NCBI RefSeq assembly: GCF_001420695.1
Contig: NZ_LJJB01000007.1
Span: 767,890 to 831,889 of the forward strand
Direction: 5' to 3'
Length of the DNA stretch: 64,000 bases
Source of the DNA: Brevibacillus choshinensis
Lineage (GTDB): Bacteria; Bacillota; Bacilli; Brevibacillales; Brevibacillaceae
The position numbers were made by a program, and so were the translations under genes. The notes beneath the pieces are model-generated. The model searched no databases and was not told the origin of the DNA. It was given only the letters and a program-made list of their open reading frames with translations. Of this stretch, positions 16,052-23,484 are shown piece by piece (positions within the stretch are counted from its first letter, which is position 1; each line of letters starts with the position of its first letter).

Positions 16052-17677
16052 ATGAAAAGATTTAAAAGACTATCATTTTGTGCGGTGCTACTGACGAGCT
16101 TGGCTTTTGCCGGCTGTGGCACACCTCAAGGAAGTACGCCGGGGGAGACGCCTTCAGCAGCGTCCGGACAAGCCACCCCGCAAACGATGCAGGTCAACCT
16201 GAGCACAGGTGAGCCTAACACGATCGACCCTGGACTGGCAGAAGATATCCCTTCGATGTCTGTTGCCCGTGCAGCATTTGATGGCCTATTGCGCCTGAAT
16301 GAAAAGGGCGAGCTGAAAGAGGCGGTCGCAGAGAAGTACGAAGTAGCACCAGATGGACTCACGTATACCTTCCATCTGCGTGATGCGAAGTGGTCGAATG
16401 GAGACGCGGTCACTGCGCATGACTTTGAATACGCTTGGAAACGAGTGCTGAACCCGGAAACAGCATCTTCCTACGCGTATCAAATGTACTACCTGAAAAA
16501 CGGGGAAGCGTACAACTCGAAGAAAGCAAAAGCAGAAGATGTCGGCGTCAAGGCGACGGATGACAAAACACTGGTCGTAACACTGGAAAACCCAGCACCA
16601 TTTTTCCCAGAGCTAGTCGCTTCTGTCACGTACTTCCCAGTGAATCAAAAAGCAGTGGAAGCGAGCAAGGATTGGGCATCCAAGCCTGAGACCTATGTAG
16701 GAAACGGTCCATTCGTTCTGAAGACTTGGGAGCACAAGTCCAAGATCGAATTTGCGAAAAACGACACGTATTGGGACAAAGATTCCGTTAAGCTGTCCAA
16801 ACTCACCGTGAATATGATTGAAGATGCCAACACCGAATTGGCGATGTTCGATAACGGGGATTTGGACTGGGCGGGCTCCCCATTGGGTGATCTACCGCTC
16901 GACGCACTCGATGCCTTGAAAGATTCGGGAAAAATGCACTCGCAGGCGACAGCAGGAACCTACTGGTACATTTTTAACACGACACAAAAACCTTTCGACA
17001 ACAAGAAAATTCGCCAGGCTTTCGCCACTGCGGTCAATCGTAAGGAAATTACCGAGAGTGTCGTTCCGTTCAAGAGTACGGCAGCGTTGGGAATTTTGCC
17101 TCCGACGATGACGCTGAACCCGAATGGCTACATCAAAGATGGTGATGTAGAAGCGGCGAAGAAATTGCTCGCAGAAGGTATGAAGGAAGAAGGCTTGACC
17201 AAGCTGCCTGAGCTCACCATTGCCTACAATACGACTGAAGCGAACCAACGTATCGCGACGGTCATCCAGGATCAATGGAGAAAAGCTTTCGGCATCGAAG
17301 TCAAACTGGTGAATAAAGAAAATAAAGTACACCGTGAACAAATGAAAGAAGGCAACTTCATGATTGGTCGCGGTAGCTGGATCGGTGACTTCAACGATCC
17401 GATCAACTTCCTGGAAGTGTTCAAAGGCGGTCTGAACACCTCAAAATGGGAAAACAAAGAGTTCCTCGACCTCTTGGCCCAATCTGCTAAAGAAGGCGAC
17501 GTAGCGAAGCGCAATGAGATCCTCACAAAAGCGGACGCCATCGTTATGGATGAGATGCCTGCTTTGCCAATCTACTACTACACCTATGCATGGGTGAAGC
17601 AAGACAGCGTAAAAGATGTTGTAGTCGACGCGCTCGGATTCATTGACTTCAAATACGCATCCAATGAAAAGAAATAA
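16052..17677 (+). CDS. Oligopeptide-binding lipoprotein (OppA/MppA family, SBP_bac_5)
   Basis: 541 residues. A lipoprotein signal peptide ends in the lipobox LAFAGC, so the mature protein is a membrane-anchored receptor. The body is a family 5 solute-binding protein, with SMSVARAAFDGLLRLNE, TYTFHLRDAKWSNGD and YVGNGPF motifs typical of OppA. No permease or ATPase is next to it: the neighbours are a divergent serine hydrolase and a C26 amidohydrolase 18 bases downstream. It must therefore deliver peptide to permeases encoded elsewhere (for example those at 43.6-49.4 kb or another locus). A peptide or muropeptide ligand is suggested by the neighbours but is inference. Confidence 0.9.
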   Translation: MKRFKRLSFCAVLLTSLAFAGCGTPQGSTPGETPSAASGQATPQTMQVNLSTGEPNTIDPGLAEDIPSMSVARAAFDGLLRLNEKGELKEAVAEKYEVAPDGLTYTFHLRDAKWSNGDAVTAHDFEYAWKRVLNPETASSYAYQMYYLKNGEAYNSKKAKAEDVGVKATDDKTLVVTLENPAPFFPELVASVTYFPVNQKAVEASKDWASKPETYVGNGPFVLKTWEHKSKIEFAKNDTYWDKDSVKLSKLTVNMIEDANTELAMFDNGDLDWAGSPLGDLPLDALDALKDSGKMHSQATAGTYWYIFNTTQKPFDNKKIRQAFATAVNRKEITESVVPFKSTAALGILPPTMTLNPNGYIKDGDVEAAKKLLAEGMKEEGLTKLPELTIAYNTTEANQRIATVIQDQWRKAFGIEVKLVNKENKVHREQMKEGNFMIGRGSWIGDFNDPINFLEVFKGGLNTSKWENKEFLDLLAQSAKEGDVAKRNEILTKADAIVMDEMPALPIYYYTYAWVKQDSVKDVVVDALGFIDFKYASNEKK

Positions 17678-17695
17678 AAATAGGGAGTGACGTGT

Positions 17696-18430
17696 GTGCG
17701 TCCGATAATCGGTGTGGCGTGTACGAAGATGTATTTCCCGGATAACAATCTCGACCAGTACTTTTACGTTGGATCAGGCTATGTAGAAGGGATCGCTCGC
17801 TGCGGCGGCATCCCACTCATCCTGCCGTTGCTGACGAACCCGGATGCACCATTTCGAGCCATGATCGAGTCGCTCGACGGTTTGATTTTGACGGGTGGCG
17901 ATGACCCTGCACCGCATTTATACGGGGAGGAGCCTTTGCAAGGGCTGGGGAATATAGAGTATGAGCGGGATGTGGCAGAGCTTGAGGTCATCAAGCTGGC
18001 GCTCGAGTTGAAAAAGCCCATTCTCGGCATTTGCCGGGGGATGCAAATTCTGAATGTAGCTTGCGGAGGTACGCTGATTCAGGATATTCCGAGACAAGTA
18101 CCGGGAGCATTCCAACACGCACAAAAAGGGTCACGCCAATACGGCGCACATAAAGTCACACTCCAGCCAGGGTTTGTCGCAGATGCGATCGGCAAGTCGG
18201 AAATTCTGGTAAACACTTCGCATCATCAGGCGGTAAAAGACGTCGCTCCTGGCTTTACGATGACAGGCAGCGCGGCTGACGGTGTTATCGAGGCGATTGA
18301 GAGCACAAACGGGCTGCATGTCGGCTTACAATGGCATCCAGAGCGCATGTGGGGCCATGACAGCGATATGCTGAAGGTGGCAGAGGCGTTTGTCGCGAAA
18401 GTGAAACAAAAAAAGCTGCAAACAAAATAG
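17696..18430 (+). CDS. Class I glutamine amidotransferase-like hydrolase (peptidase C26, PuuD-like)
   Basis: 244 residues. The nucleophile elbow is GICRGMQ (Cys about residue 107) and the catalytic His-Glu pair is in LQWHPERM near residue 217, so the Cys-His-Glu triad is intact. Enzymes of this group split gamma-glutamyl amide bonds, as PuuD does for gamma-glutamyl-GABA. No putrescine-pathway genes are adjacent; the gene follows the oligopeptide-binding lipoprotein by 18 bases, so a gamma-glutamyl peptide is a plausible substrate. I chose GTG 17696, 8 bases after GGGAG; GTG 17687 lies inside the ribosome site. Confidence 0.87.
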   Translation: MRPIIGVACTKMYFPDNNLDQYFYVGSGYVEGIARCGGIPLILPLLTNPDAPFRAMIESLDGLILTGGDDPAPHLYGEEPLQGLGNIEYERDVAELEVIKLALELKKPILGICRGMQILNVACGGTLIQDIPRQVPGAFQHAQKGSRQYGAHKVTLQPGFVADAIGKSEILVNTSHHQAVKDVAPGFTMTGSAADGVIEAIESTNGLHVGLQWHPERMWGHDSDMLKVAEAFVAKVKQKKLQTK

Positions 18431-18437
18431 AGAGAAC

Positions 18438-18473
18438 AAAACCGCTCTGCTAGCTAGTAGAGCGGTTTTTCTT
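18438..18473 (+). terminator. Intrinsic terminator
   Basis: AAAACCGCTCT / AGAGCGGTTTT stem with a GCTAGCTAGT-type loop, then TTTCTTTG. Confidence 0.9.
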
Positions 18474-18537
18474 TGTCTGCAGGAAAGGTATACTAGTGGG
18501 TAATAATGATTGTCATGACTGCGAAGAGGTGGTAAAT

Positions 18538-18972
18538 ATGCTGCAGACAGGTACAAAAGCCCCGCTATTTCAAGCGAACAGCACGCTGGGTCCGATCGAT
18601 CTGCGTGATTATGTAGGCAAAAAGAATATCGTCTTGATCTTTTATCCTGGAGACGACACCCCGGTATGTACCAAACAATTGTGCGCCGTACAAGACAATT
18701 ATGCTGATTTTGAGCACGTGGACACCGTGGTATTTGGCGTAAATCCTGCAGAGCTAGAAAAGAAGCAATCGTTTGCTGGTAAGTTTGGTTATCGTTTTCC
18801 GTTACTTGTGGATGCGGACCAGACTATTCGTCAGGCGTATGACGTCGGCAAAATCCTGGGGCTGTTCTTTCAACAGCGGATCGTCTACATCATTGGTAAA
18901 AACGGGACAATCCTCTACGCCAAAAAAGGGAATCCGCCAGTATCCGAGCTGTTGCAGGTCTTGTCCAAGTAG
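18538..18972 (+). CDS. Peroxiredoxin, Bcp/PrxQ type
   Basis: 144 residues. The active site DDTPVCTKQLCAVQD holds the peroxidatic cysteine (PVCT) and a resolving cysteine five residues later, the atypical 2-Cys pattern of Bcp/PrxQ proteins. It reduces peroxides in the cytoplasm with thioredoxin as the usual donor. The length matches the family. ATG 18538 is preceded by AGAGGTGG; an upstream frame to 18496 has no good start. It is a single gene between two promoters and terminators. Confidence 0.9.
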   Translation: MLQTGTKAPLFQANSTLGPIDLRDYVGKKNIVLIFYPGDDTPVCTKQLCAVQDNYADFEHVDTVVFGVNPAELEKKQSFAGKFGYRFPLLVDADQTIRQAYDVGKILGLFFQQRIVYIIGKNGTILYAKKGNPPVSELLQVLSK

Positions 18973-18997
18973 CATCTTTCAAGTATTCAAAAGTACG

Positions 18998-19026
18998 TTG
19001 ACGATATTTTTGTTTTGTGATATAGT
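18998..19026 (+). promoter_or_regulatory. Strong sigma-A-type promoter before the YkgJ-like gene
   Basis: TTGACG (18998-19003), 17 bases, TATAGT (19021-19026). The roughly 88-base leader contains AATGTTCT (19067-19074) and AGAACATT (19094-19101), an 8-bp inverted repeat that could form a hairpin. Confidence 0.7.
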
Positions 19027-19120
19027 AGAATATTTAATTATTTACAAATTCATTCAGCCCTTACATAATGTTCTGTAAGAAAATCATCGCTAAAGAACAT
19101 TTCGAGGGGTTGTACAGTAG

Positions 19121-19465
19121 ATGGATACATTACCTTGTGAAGGTTGTAAAGGTCTATGCTGTGGTCCTGTTCCAATCACGGAGAAAGAGCTTACAAAAAT
19201 ACAAAAGAAGATCAAATCCATGCCACGAAAGATCCGTGAAGAGCTAGAAAATCAACCGAGATTTTTTGGTACGTGCATATTCTATGATTTGCACAAGGAT
19301 CGATGTGGGATACATACGGTTCGCCCTGAAATATGCCGAAGCTTTGGGTATCACGAGGATCTTGTCTGTTTCCGCAAGCCAGAACTCGCAACGAAAGAAA
19401 AGGTAATGAGGAAGGAAAGACCTATCGGAAACCTGAGTATTGACATTACTTGGAAAAATTTCTGA
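19121..19465 (+). CDS. YkgJ-family cysteine-cluster protein
   Basis: 114 residues with the YkgJ/CxxCxxCC pattern: CEGCKGLCCG near the N-terminus and a later C-x11-C-x9-C set in CIFYDLHKDRCGIH and PEICRSFGYH. These cysteines are thought to bind zinc or an iron-sulfur cluster; the biochemical role is unknown. The gene has its own strong promoter and a GAGGGG site 12 bases before ATG. dinB starts 93 bases after its stop but has its own promoter candidate. Confidence 0.85.
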   Translation: MDTLPCEGCKGLCCGPVPITEKELTKIQKKIKSMPRKIREELENQPRFFGTCIFYDLHKDRCGIHTVRPEICRSFGYHEDLVCFRKPELATKEKVMRKERPIGNLSIDITWKNF

Positions 19466-19490
19466 AGTTTGCTCAATAGGCGTCTGCACC

Positions 19491-19544
19491 TTGCGCAGGA
19501 GGCGAAAAATAGAGATAATACAACCATACGAGAATGTATGTTTG
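19491..19544 (+). promoter_or_regulatory. dinB promoter with a degenerate LexA (SOS) box
   Basis: TTGCGC (19491-19496), 17 bases and GATAAT (19514-19519) form a promoter candidate. Just past the predicted start point lies AGAATGTATGTTTG (19531-19544). It matches 10 of 14 positions of the Bacillus LexA consensus CGAACATATGTTCG as I know it, with the GAA...GTT half-sites kept. The position fits repression. It is a weak-to-moderate match. Confidence 0.4.
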
Positions 19545-19558
19545 GTGGTCGTTCGCTT

Positions 19559-20611
19559 ATGAAGAAAATCCTGCACATGGATATAGACGCTTTCTTCGCC
19601 AGTGTCGAACAGCTGGACAGACCAGAGCTGCGTGGAAAACCGACCATCGTCGGAGGCACAGGTAACCGTGGTGTTGTGTCCACCTGCAGCTACGAGGCCC
19701 GCAAGTTCGGAGTTCGATCTGCTATGCCGATTGCACTGGCACGTAAAAAATGCCCCCAAGGGATCTTCTTGCCCGTTCGGTATGCCAGATATGTGGAAAA
19801 GTCAGCAGAGATTCGCGAGATTTTCTCCTCCTATACGGAGAGCTATCAGACGGTTGGGCTGGATGAAGCCTATCTGGACGTATCGGATTACGAGAATGCC
19901 GTCCCAATAGCACGGGAAATCAAAAGACGTGTGCGTAAAGAGACAGGTCTGACATGTAGTATCGGACTTTCCTACAACATGTCGTTGGCCAAGATCGCAA
20001 GTGATCTGAAAAAGCCGGATGCGTTTGTCATTATCCGACCGGAGCAGGCTCTGGACGTGCTGCGACCTTTGCCGATCGGTACTTTGAACGGCGTCGGGAA
20101 AAAGTCGCAAGAACTTCTTGCCAAAAAAGGGATTGAGACAGTAGAGGACTTTTGGCAGTTATCGCTGGAGGAAGTCATTCAGCTATTTGGCAAAATGGGA
20201 CGTTCTTTGTACCATCGAGCCAGGGGAGAAGACAATCGGGAGATCGTGACAGACCGCTCCCCCAAGTCGCTGAGCCGTGAAACCACGCTACCCTTTGACC
20301 TTTATGATCGTGAATCGATAGCACCGATAGCGAGCTCCTTATTGCGAGAAGTCGAGGAAGACATTCGTCAAGAAGGTGTCATACCCCAGACCATCACGTT
20401 GAAAATCAAGTACGCAGACTTCACGCAGAGAACGAAGCAGCACAAAGCGATGGCAGATGCCAATTGGCAGGATCTTCTGGACGATTTACTCGATGTCTTT
20501 GATTATGCGCCAGGAGTGCGACTAGTTGGGGTGGGCTTCTCTAACTTTGCGGAGCCTCAGCAGGAGCGTTATGAGCAGCTGTCGATGTTTCCCTGGAAGC
20601 AGGGAAGATAG
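19559..20611 (+). CDS. dinB: DNA polymerase IV (Y-family translesion polymerase)
   Basis: 350 residues. The catalytic palm starts at once with KKILHMDIDAFFASVEQLD (first metal Asp) and VGLDEAYLDVSDY supplies the second Asp-Glu pair; the SYNMSLAKIASDLKKP finger motif and a C-terminal little-finger domain follow. It copies past damaged bases with low fidelity. The C-terminus ends in EQLSMFPW, which contains QLSMF, a beta-clamp-binding motif. ATG 19559 gives the normal N-terminus; the frame to 19469 would add 30 unrelated residues. A small cysteine-rich gene follows by 12 bases. Confidence 0.96.
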   Translation: MKKILHMDIDAFFASVEQLDRPELRGKPTIVGGTGNRGVVSTCSYEARKFGVRSAMPIALARKKCPQGIFLPVRYARYVEKSAEIREIFSSYTESYQTVGLDEAYLDVSDYENAVPIAREIKRRVRKETGLTCSIGLSYNMSLAKIASDLKKPDAFVIIRPEQALDVLRPLPIGTLNGVGKKSQELLAKKGIETVEDFWQLSLEEVIQLFGKMGRSLYHRARGEDNREIVTDRSPKSLSRETTLPFDLYDRESIAPIASSLLREVEEDIRQEGVIPQTITLKIKYADFTQRTKQHKAMADANWQDLLDDLLDVFDYAPGVRLVGVGFSNFAEPQQERYEQLSMFPWKQGR

Positions 20612-20623
20612 GGGGAGTAGCTG

Positions 20624-20830
20624 ATGGAAGGGCATAATCCGTTTCATTGCTGCGCGACCTGTATACACTTTCGCGTGGAAAAGATCACTGGGAATGTCAC
20701 GTACCGTTGCTCTCGACTAGCGTATGAGACAAGACCCGATTATCAATTCCAATGCTGGACGCCCAAAGAAACCGTCAAGCGGTTAATGGAAGTCAGGCAA
20801 AATGAACAGACTGAAAACGAAAAAACCTAA
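20624..20830 (+). CDS. Small cysteine-rich protein downstream of dinB
   Basis: 68 residues with GGGGGAG before its ATG, only 12 bases after the dinB stop. Cysteines fall in HCCATCIHF, YRCSRL and FQCWTP, a spacing that suggests a treble-clef or rubredoxin-like zinc site. The tail is Glu/Gln/Lys rich. I do not recognise a named family. The operon position suggests a role linked to DNA damage, but nothing in the sequence proves it. Confidence 0.75.
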   Translation: MEGHNPFHCCATCIHFRVEKITGNVTYRCSRLAYETRPDYQFQCWTPKETVKRLMEVRQNEQTENEKT

Positions 20831-20840
20831 GCCATAAAGT

Positions 20841-20877
20841 AAAAAACCCCCGTGCTGGATGAGTAGCACGGGGGTTT
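20841..20877. terminator. Bidirectional intrinsic terminator
   Basis: AAAAAACCCCCGTGCT / AGCACGGGGGTTTCG hairpin between the convergent dinB unit and the MFS gene; the A6/T6 side serves the minus strand. Confidence 0.93.
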
Positions 20878-20894
20878 CGTCGATTTGTCGTCTC

Positions 20895-22112
20895 TTACAT
20901 TTTCATTTCTTTACCAGCCGATCGGGTGAGACTGTTTTGCTTGAATCTGAGCATGACGTACATCAGAATGCCAAAGCTGAAAACGCTCGCGGCGACAATG
21001 ATGATCGCTGCAGATGCTGGCAATACGTCTGTCAGAATTCCCCCGGCAAGCGGACCTGCGACCATCCCGACACCGTGAAACATGTTGAACAGGGAATACG
21101 CTGTTCCGTATGCGCCACTTCCCCCACGATCGATGATTTCTCCCAAGGTGGCGAGTGTAGGGGAGAGGGTAAAGCCGACACTGGCACCTACGAGCGCCAT
21201 GGCCAGTGCAGACTGCCAGAGTGTTTCAGCCAACGCCAAAAACGGCATGAAAACGGCCAGGGAGATGATACCGACAAACATGAGTGTAAACGGGTTGACG
21301 CGGCTTGACAGCGAGCCAGCGACAGGAGCAATGAGCCCGTAAGCGAGCGTCATGATGGCGAATAACAGGCCGATTGTAGCTGGCGTAATACTCAGCTTCT
21401 CAGTCAAAAAGACTGGGAGCGTAGGCTCCAGCAGGCACAGGGAGATTTCTGCGAGCAGGACAACACCAGCGATAAAGGCGACCTGTGGATGACGCAAGAA
21501 ACCGCCTACCTGCAGCTTTTCGCTTTCGCTTCTGGAAGACTCATCCTTGAGGAAAAAGTAGACTAGTACAAGGTTAATCACAGTAAAAGCAGCTGCTACC
21601 AAAAACGGAGTACGATGACCGCTCGCTTCGAATAACCAGCCACCGATTGGAGCACCCAACAATGTTCCTGTGGAGATAGCAGTCAAAGCGATCCCCATAA
21701 TGGCACCGCGCATTTTAGGCGGGAATAGATCGGCCAGTAAAGCCAGAGCGGTCGGCCAGGTGGCAGCGGCAGCTAGCCCCTGTACAAAGCGGGCAGTGAT
21801 CAATAGCGCCAGTGAGTCAGAAAAAGCAAAGAGTATCGTAGACAAAGCAAGCCCAATCAGGCCGATCAACAGCATGATGCGACGACCGATACGGTCAGAT
21901 ATCGGGCCGAAAATAGGAGTCGCGATCAGCATGGCTACTGCGTAACTGCTAAATAATATCCCCATCATCGTCGAGGAAGGCTGCAGCGTTTCCGTAAAAT
22001 ACGGGACGATGGGAATTAATAGGCTATAGAGCATCATGTCAATAAACAAGATCAGAATGACGAAAAGAAGTCCGATCCGTTGTGATTTGGTCATTTTCGG
22101 AAAGAATGTCAT
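20895..22112 (-). CDS. MFS efflux transporter (DHA1 drug:H+ antiporter type)
   Basis: 405 residues, 12 predicted transmembrane helices. The first-loop motif is GPISDRIGRRIML, the classic MFS motif A (G-x-x-x-D-R-x-G-R-R), and a GAPIGGWLFE stretch in helix 5 matches the antiporter motif C (G-x-x-x-G-P-x-x-G-G). These place it with proton-driven drug exporters. The substrate cannot be told. It lies directly downstream of a TetR gene on the same strand, with a 34-bp palindrome in the 84-base gap, so it is almost certainly induced by a TetR ligand. AGAGGTGA lies 8 bases before ATG. Confidence 0.9.
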   Translation of the reverse strand: MTFFPKMTKSQRIGLLFVILILFIDMMLYSLLIPIVPYFTETLQPSSTMMGILFSSYAVAMLIATPIFGPISDRIGRRIMLLIGLIGLALSTILFAFSDSLALLITARFVQGLAAAATWPTALALLADLFPPKMRGAIMGIALTAISTGTLLGAPIGGWLFEASGHRTPFLVAAAFTVINLVLVYFFLKDESSRSESEKLQVGGFLRHPQVAFIAGVVLLAEISLCLLEPTLPVFLTEKLSITPATIGLLFAIMTLAYGLIAPVAGSLSSRVNPFTLMFVGIISLAVFMPFLALAETLWQSALAMALVGASVGFTLSPTLATLGEIIDRGGSGAYGTAYSLFNMFHGVGMVAGPLAGGILTDVLPASAAIIIVAASVFSFGILMYVMLRFKQNSLTRSAGKEMKM

Positions 22113-22143
22113 GGGTATTCACCTCTAAAGAAAGTTGTGTCAC

Positions 22144-22177
22144 TACGAAAACTATTAGCGTTTAAATAGTTTTCGTA
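22144..22177. promoter_or_regulatory. Perfect 13-bp inverted repeat: probable TetR operator before the MFS gene
   Basis: TACGAAAACTATT, 8 bases, AATAGTTTTCGTA. The core GAAAACT-N14-AGTTTTC (22147-22174) is the same, with identical spacing, as the palindrome upstream of tetR at 22793-22820. An A-rich stretch follows on one side, so a secondary role as a terminator hairpin is possible. Confidence 0.72.
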
Positions 22178-22196
22178 AAAAAAGGGAATAAAAGAA

Positions 22197-22787
22197 TTAT
22201 CTTTTATCCACTGGCACCAGGCCATACAGCAATAAATCGGCGATTGCTTCGAGAGACTGCTGCATCGTAATTTGATTTTTGGTGTAGAATCGCTGGTCGA
22301 GGGTCGAATTGCACGCATCGATAATCAGCTTCATCATGAGCGTCACGTTCATGTTGATAATGAGACCTTCCCGAATCCCCTGCTCAATCAACTGGCGCAG
22401 CATGGCCCAGTCATCAGAGAGTTGGGTGTTCACGATCGCATACTGTTCAGGATAGTATCGTTTCATTTGTTCGAGAATGCGCAAATCATAAAACTCATAG
22501 TGAGTCGGTAATACCATCATGACCGCTCTTATTTTTTCGATGAGCGTCATGGCTTCGTCTTCCACGATCCGCTTCGTCTTTTCATCCGCTTCCTCAAACG
22601 TGTGCTCGATGATGGTCTCCAATATTTCCACCTTCGAAGAAAAATGCTCATAGAGCGTTCGCTTGCTGATTCCGAGTCTGCGGGCCAAATCGTCCATGGA
22701 AAATTTCATGCCCTTTTCCCGAATCTCCTCGATAAAACCACGCATGATCCTGTCTTTGATAAAGCACCGCCTCCTTACCCGTTGCAC
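22197..22787 (-). CDS. TetR/AcrR family repressor
   Basis: 196 residues if it starts at GTG 22787. The N-terminal helix-turn-helix is clear: GMKFSMDDLARRLGISKRTLYEHFSSKVEIL. The C-terminal ligand domain is mainly helical. It probably represses itself and the MFS gene through the shared palindromes at 22793-22820 and 22144-22177. The start is odd: the only good ribosome site, AAGGAGG, lies inside this reading frame. The codon at normal distance after it is ATC, and the next ATG (22745) is 26 bases away and would cut helix 1. The true start may be GTG 22787, a rare ATC, or ATG 22745. Confidence 0.9.
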   Translation of the reverse strand: MQRVRRRCFIKDRIMRGFIEEIREKGMKFSMDDLARRLGISKRTLYEHFSSKVEILETIIEHTFEEADEKTKRIVEDEAMTLIEKIRAVMMVLPTHYEFYDLRILEQMKRYYPEQYAIVNTQLSDDWAMLRQLIEQGIREGLIINMNVTLMMKLIIDACNSTLDQRFYTKNQITMQQSLEAIADLLLYGLVPVDKR

Positions 22788-22792
22788 TTGCA

Positions 22793-22820
22793 GAAAACTA
22801 AATAAACAAAAACAGTTTTC
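22793..22820. promoter_or_regulatory. Second GAAAACT-N14-AGTTTTC operator, upstream of tetR
   Basis: The half-sites GAAAACT (22793-22799) and AGTTTTC (22814-22820) are separated by 14 bases, exactly as at the MFS site. It lies a few bases downstream of the predicted tetR start point. Confidence 0.7.
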
Positions 22821-22831
22821 TTAGTAATTCC

Positions 22832-22860
22832 ATTCTACAAGGATTAGATTCCAAATGCAA
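22832..22860 (-). promoter_or_regulatory. Promoter candidate for tetR
   Basis: On the minus strand TTGCAT (22860-22855), 17 bases and TAGAAT (22837-22832). The -10 matches five of six bases, the -35 only three. Confidence 0.5.
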
Positions 22861-22959
22861 GCAGGGCTACCGCTTTTTCTTTTGCAACAGAGTGGTCCAT
22901 TATGGTATAGTAGGTGCCGAAATCGCGGTTGAATGCTTCACATCATTTGGAGGTGCCCC

Positions 22960-23484
22960 GTGCTTTTACAGAAGCTGATGCCCAATCAGTTCGTGGACTC
23001 GATCCACCACATTGATATAGATCAATTGAAACGAAATAAGATTCGCGCAGTGATTACAGATCTGGATAATACGCTCGTTGAATGGGACAGGCCGCTTGCT
23101 ACTCCCGAGGTCGAGAAATGGCTTGCACGCTTGCATGACGCAGGCATTCAGGTCACTGTCGTCTCTAATAACAACAAGGAGCGTGTTGATCGGTTCTGCA
23201 ATCCACTCAATCTCGGGTTTATTAGTGCGGCTCGTAAGCCTACGAACCGGGCCTTTTTGCAGGCGGTGCGGCAGATGAATGTCACGATTGCCGAGACGGT
23301 TGTGATTGGCGATCAATTGTTTACGGATGTGCTGGGAGGAAATCGGCTCGGGTTTCATACCATTTTGGTCGTCCCGGTTGCCCAGACGGATGGTTTTTGG
23401 ACTCGTTTCAACCGTCAGATGGAACGTTTGGCCCTTATTTGGATGGAGCGGAAAGGAATGGTTTCGTGGAGGAGAAAAGCATGA
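22960..23484 (+). CDS. yqeG: YqeG family HAD IIIA phosphatase
   Basis: 174 residues. The HAD catalytic motif ITDLDNTLVEWD (two Asp), the SNN motif 2 and GDQLFTDVLGGNRLG motif 4 are intact; the size fits the YqeG family. Related enzymes act on phosphatidylglycerophosphate or small phosphate esters; the bacterial YqeG substrate is not firmly known. GTG 22960 is 6 bases after GGAGG. It opens the conserved yqeG-yqeH-aroE-yqeI-nadD-yqeK-rsfS-yqeM operon, and its stop overlaps the yqeH start (ATGATG at 23481), so the two are translationally coupled. Confidence 0.93.
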   Translation: MLLQKLMPNQFVDSIHHIDIDQLKRNKIRAVITDLDNTLVEWDRPLATPEVEKWLARLHDAGIQVTVVSNNNKERVDRFCNPLNLGFISAARKPTNRAFLQAVRQMNVTIAETVVIGDQLFTDVLGGNRLGFHTILVVPVAQTDGFWTRFNRQMERLALIWMERKGMVSWRRKA

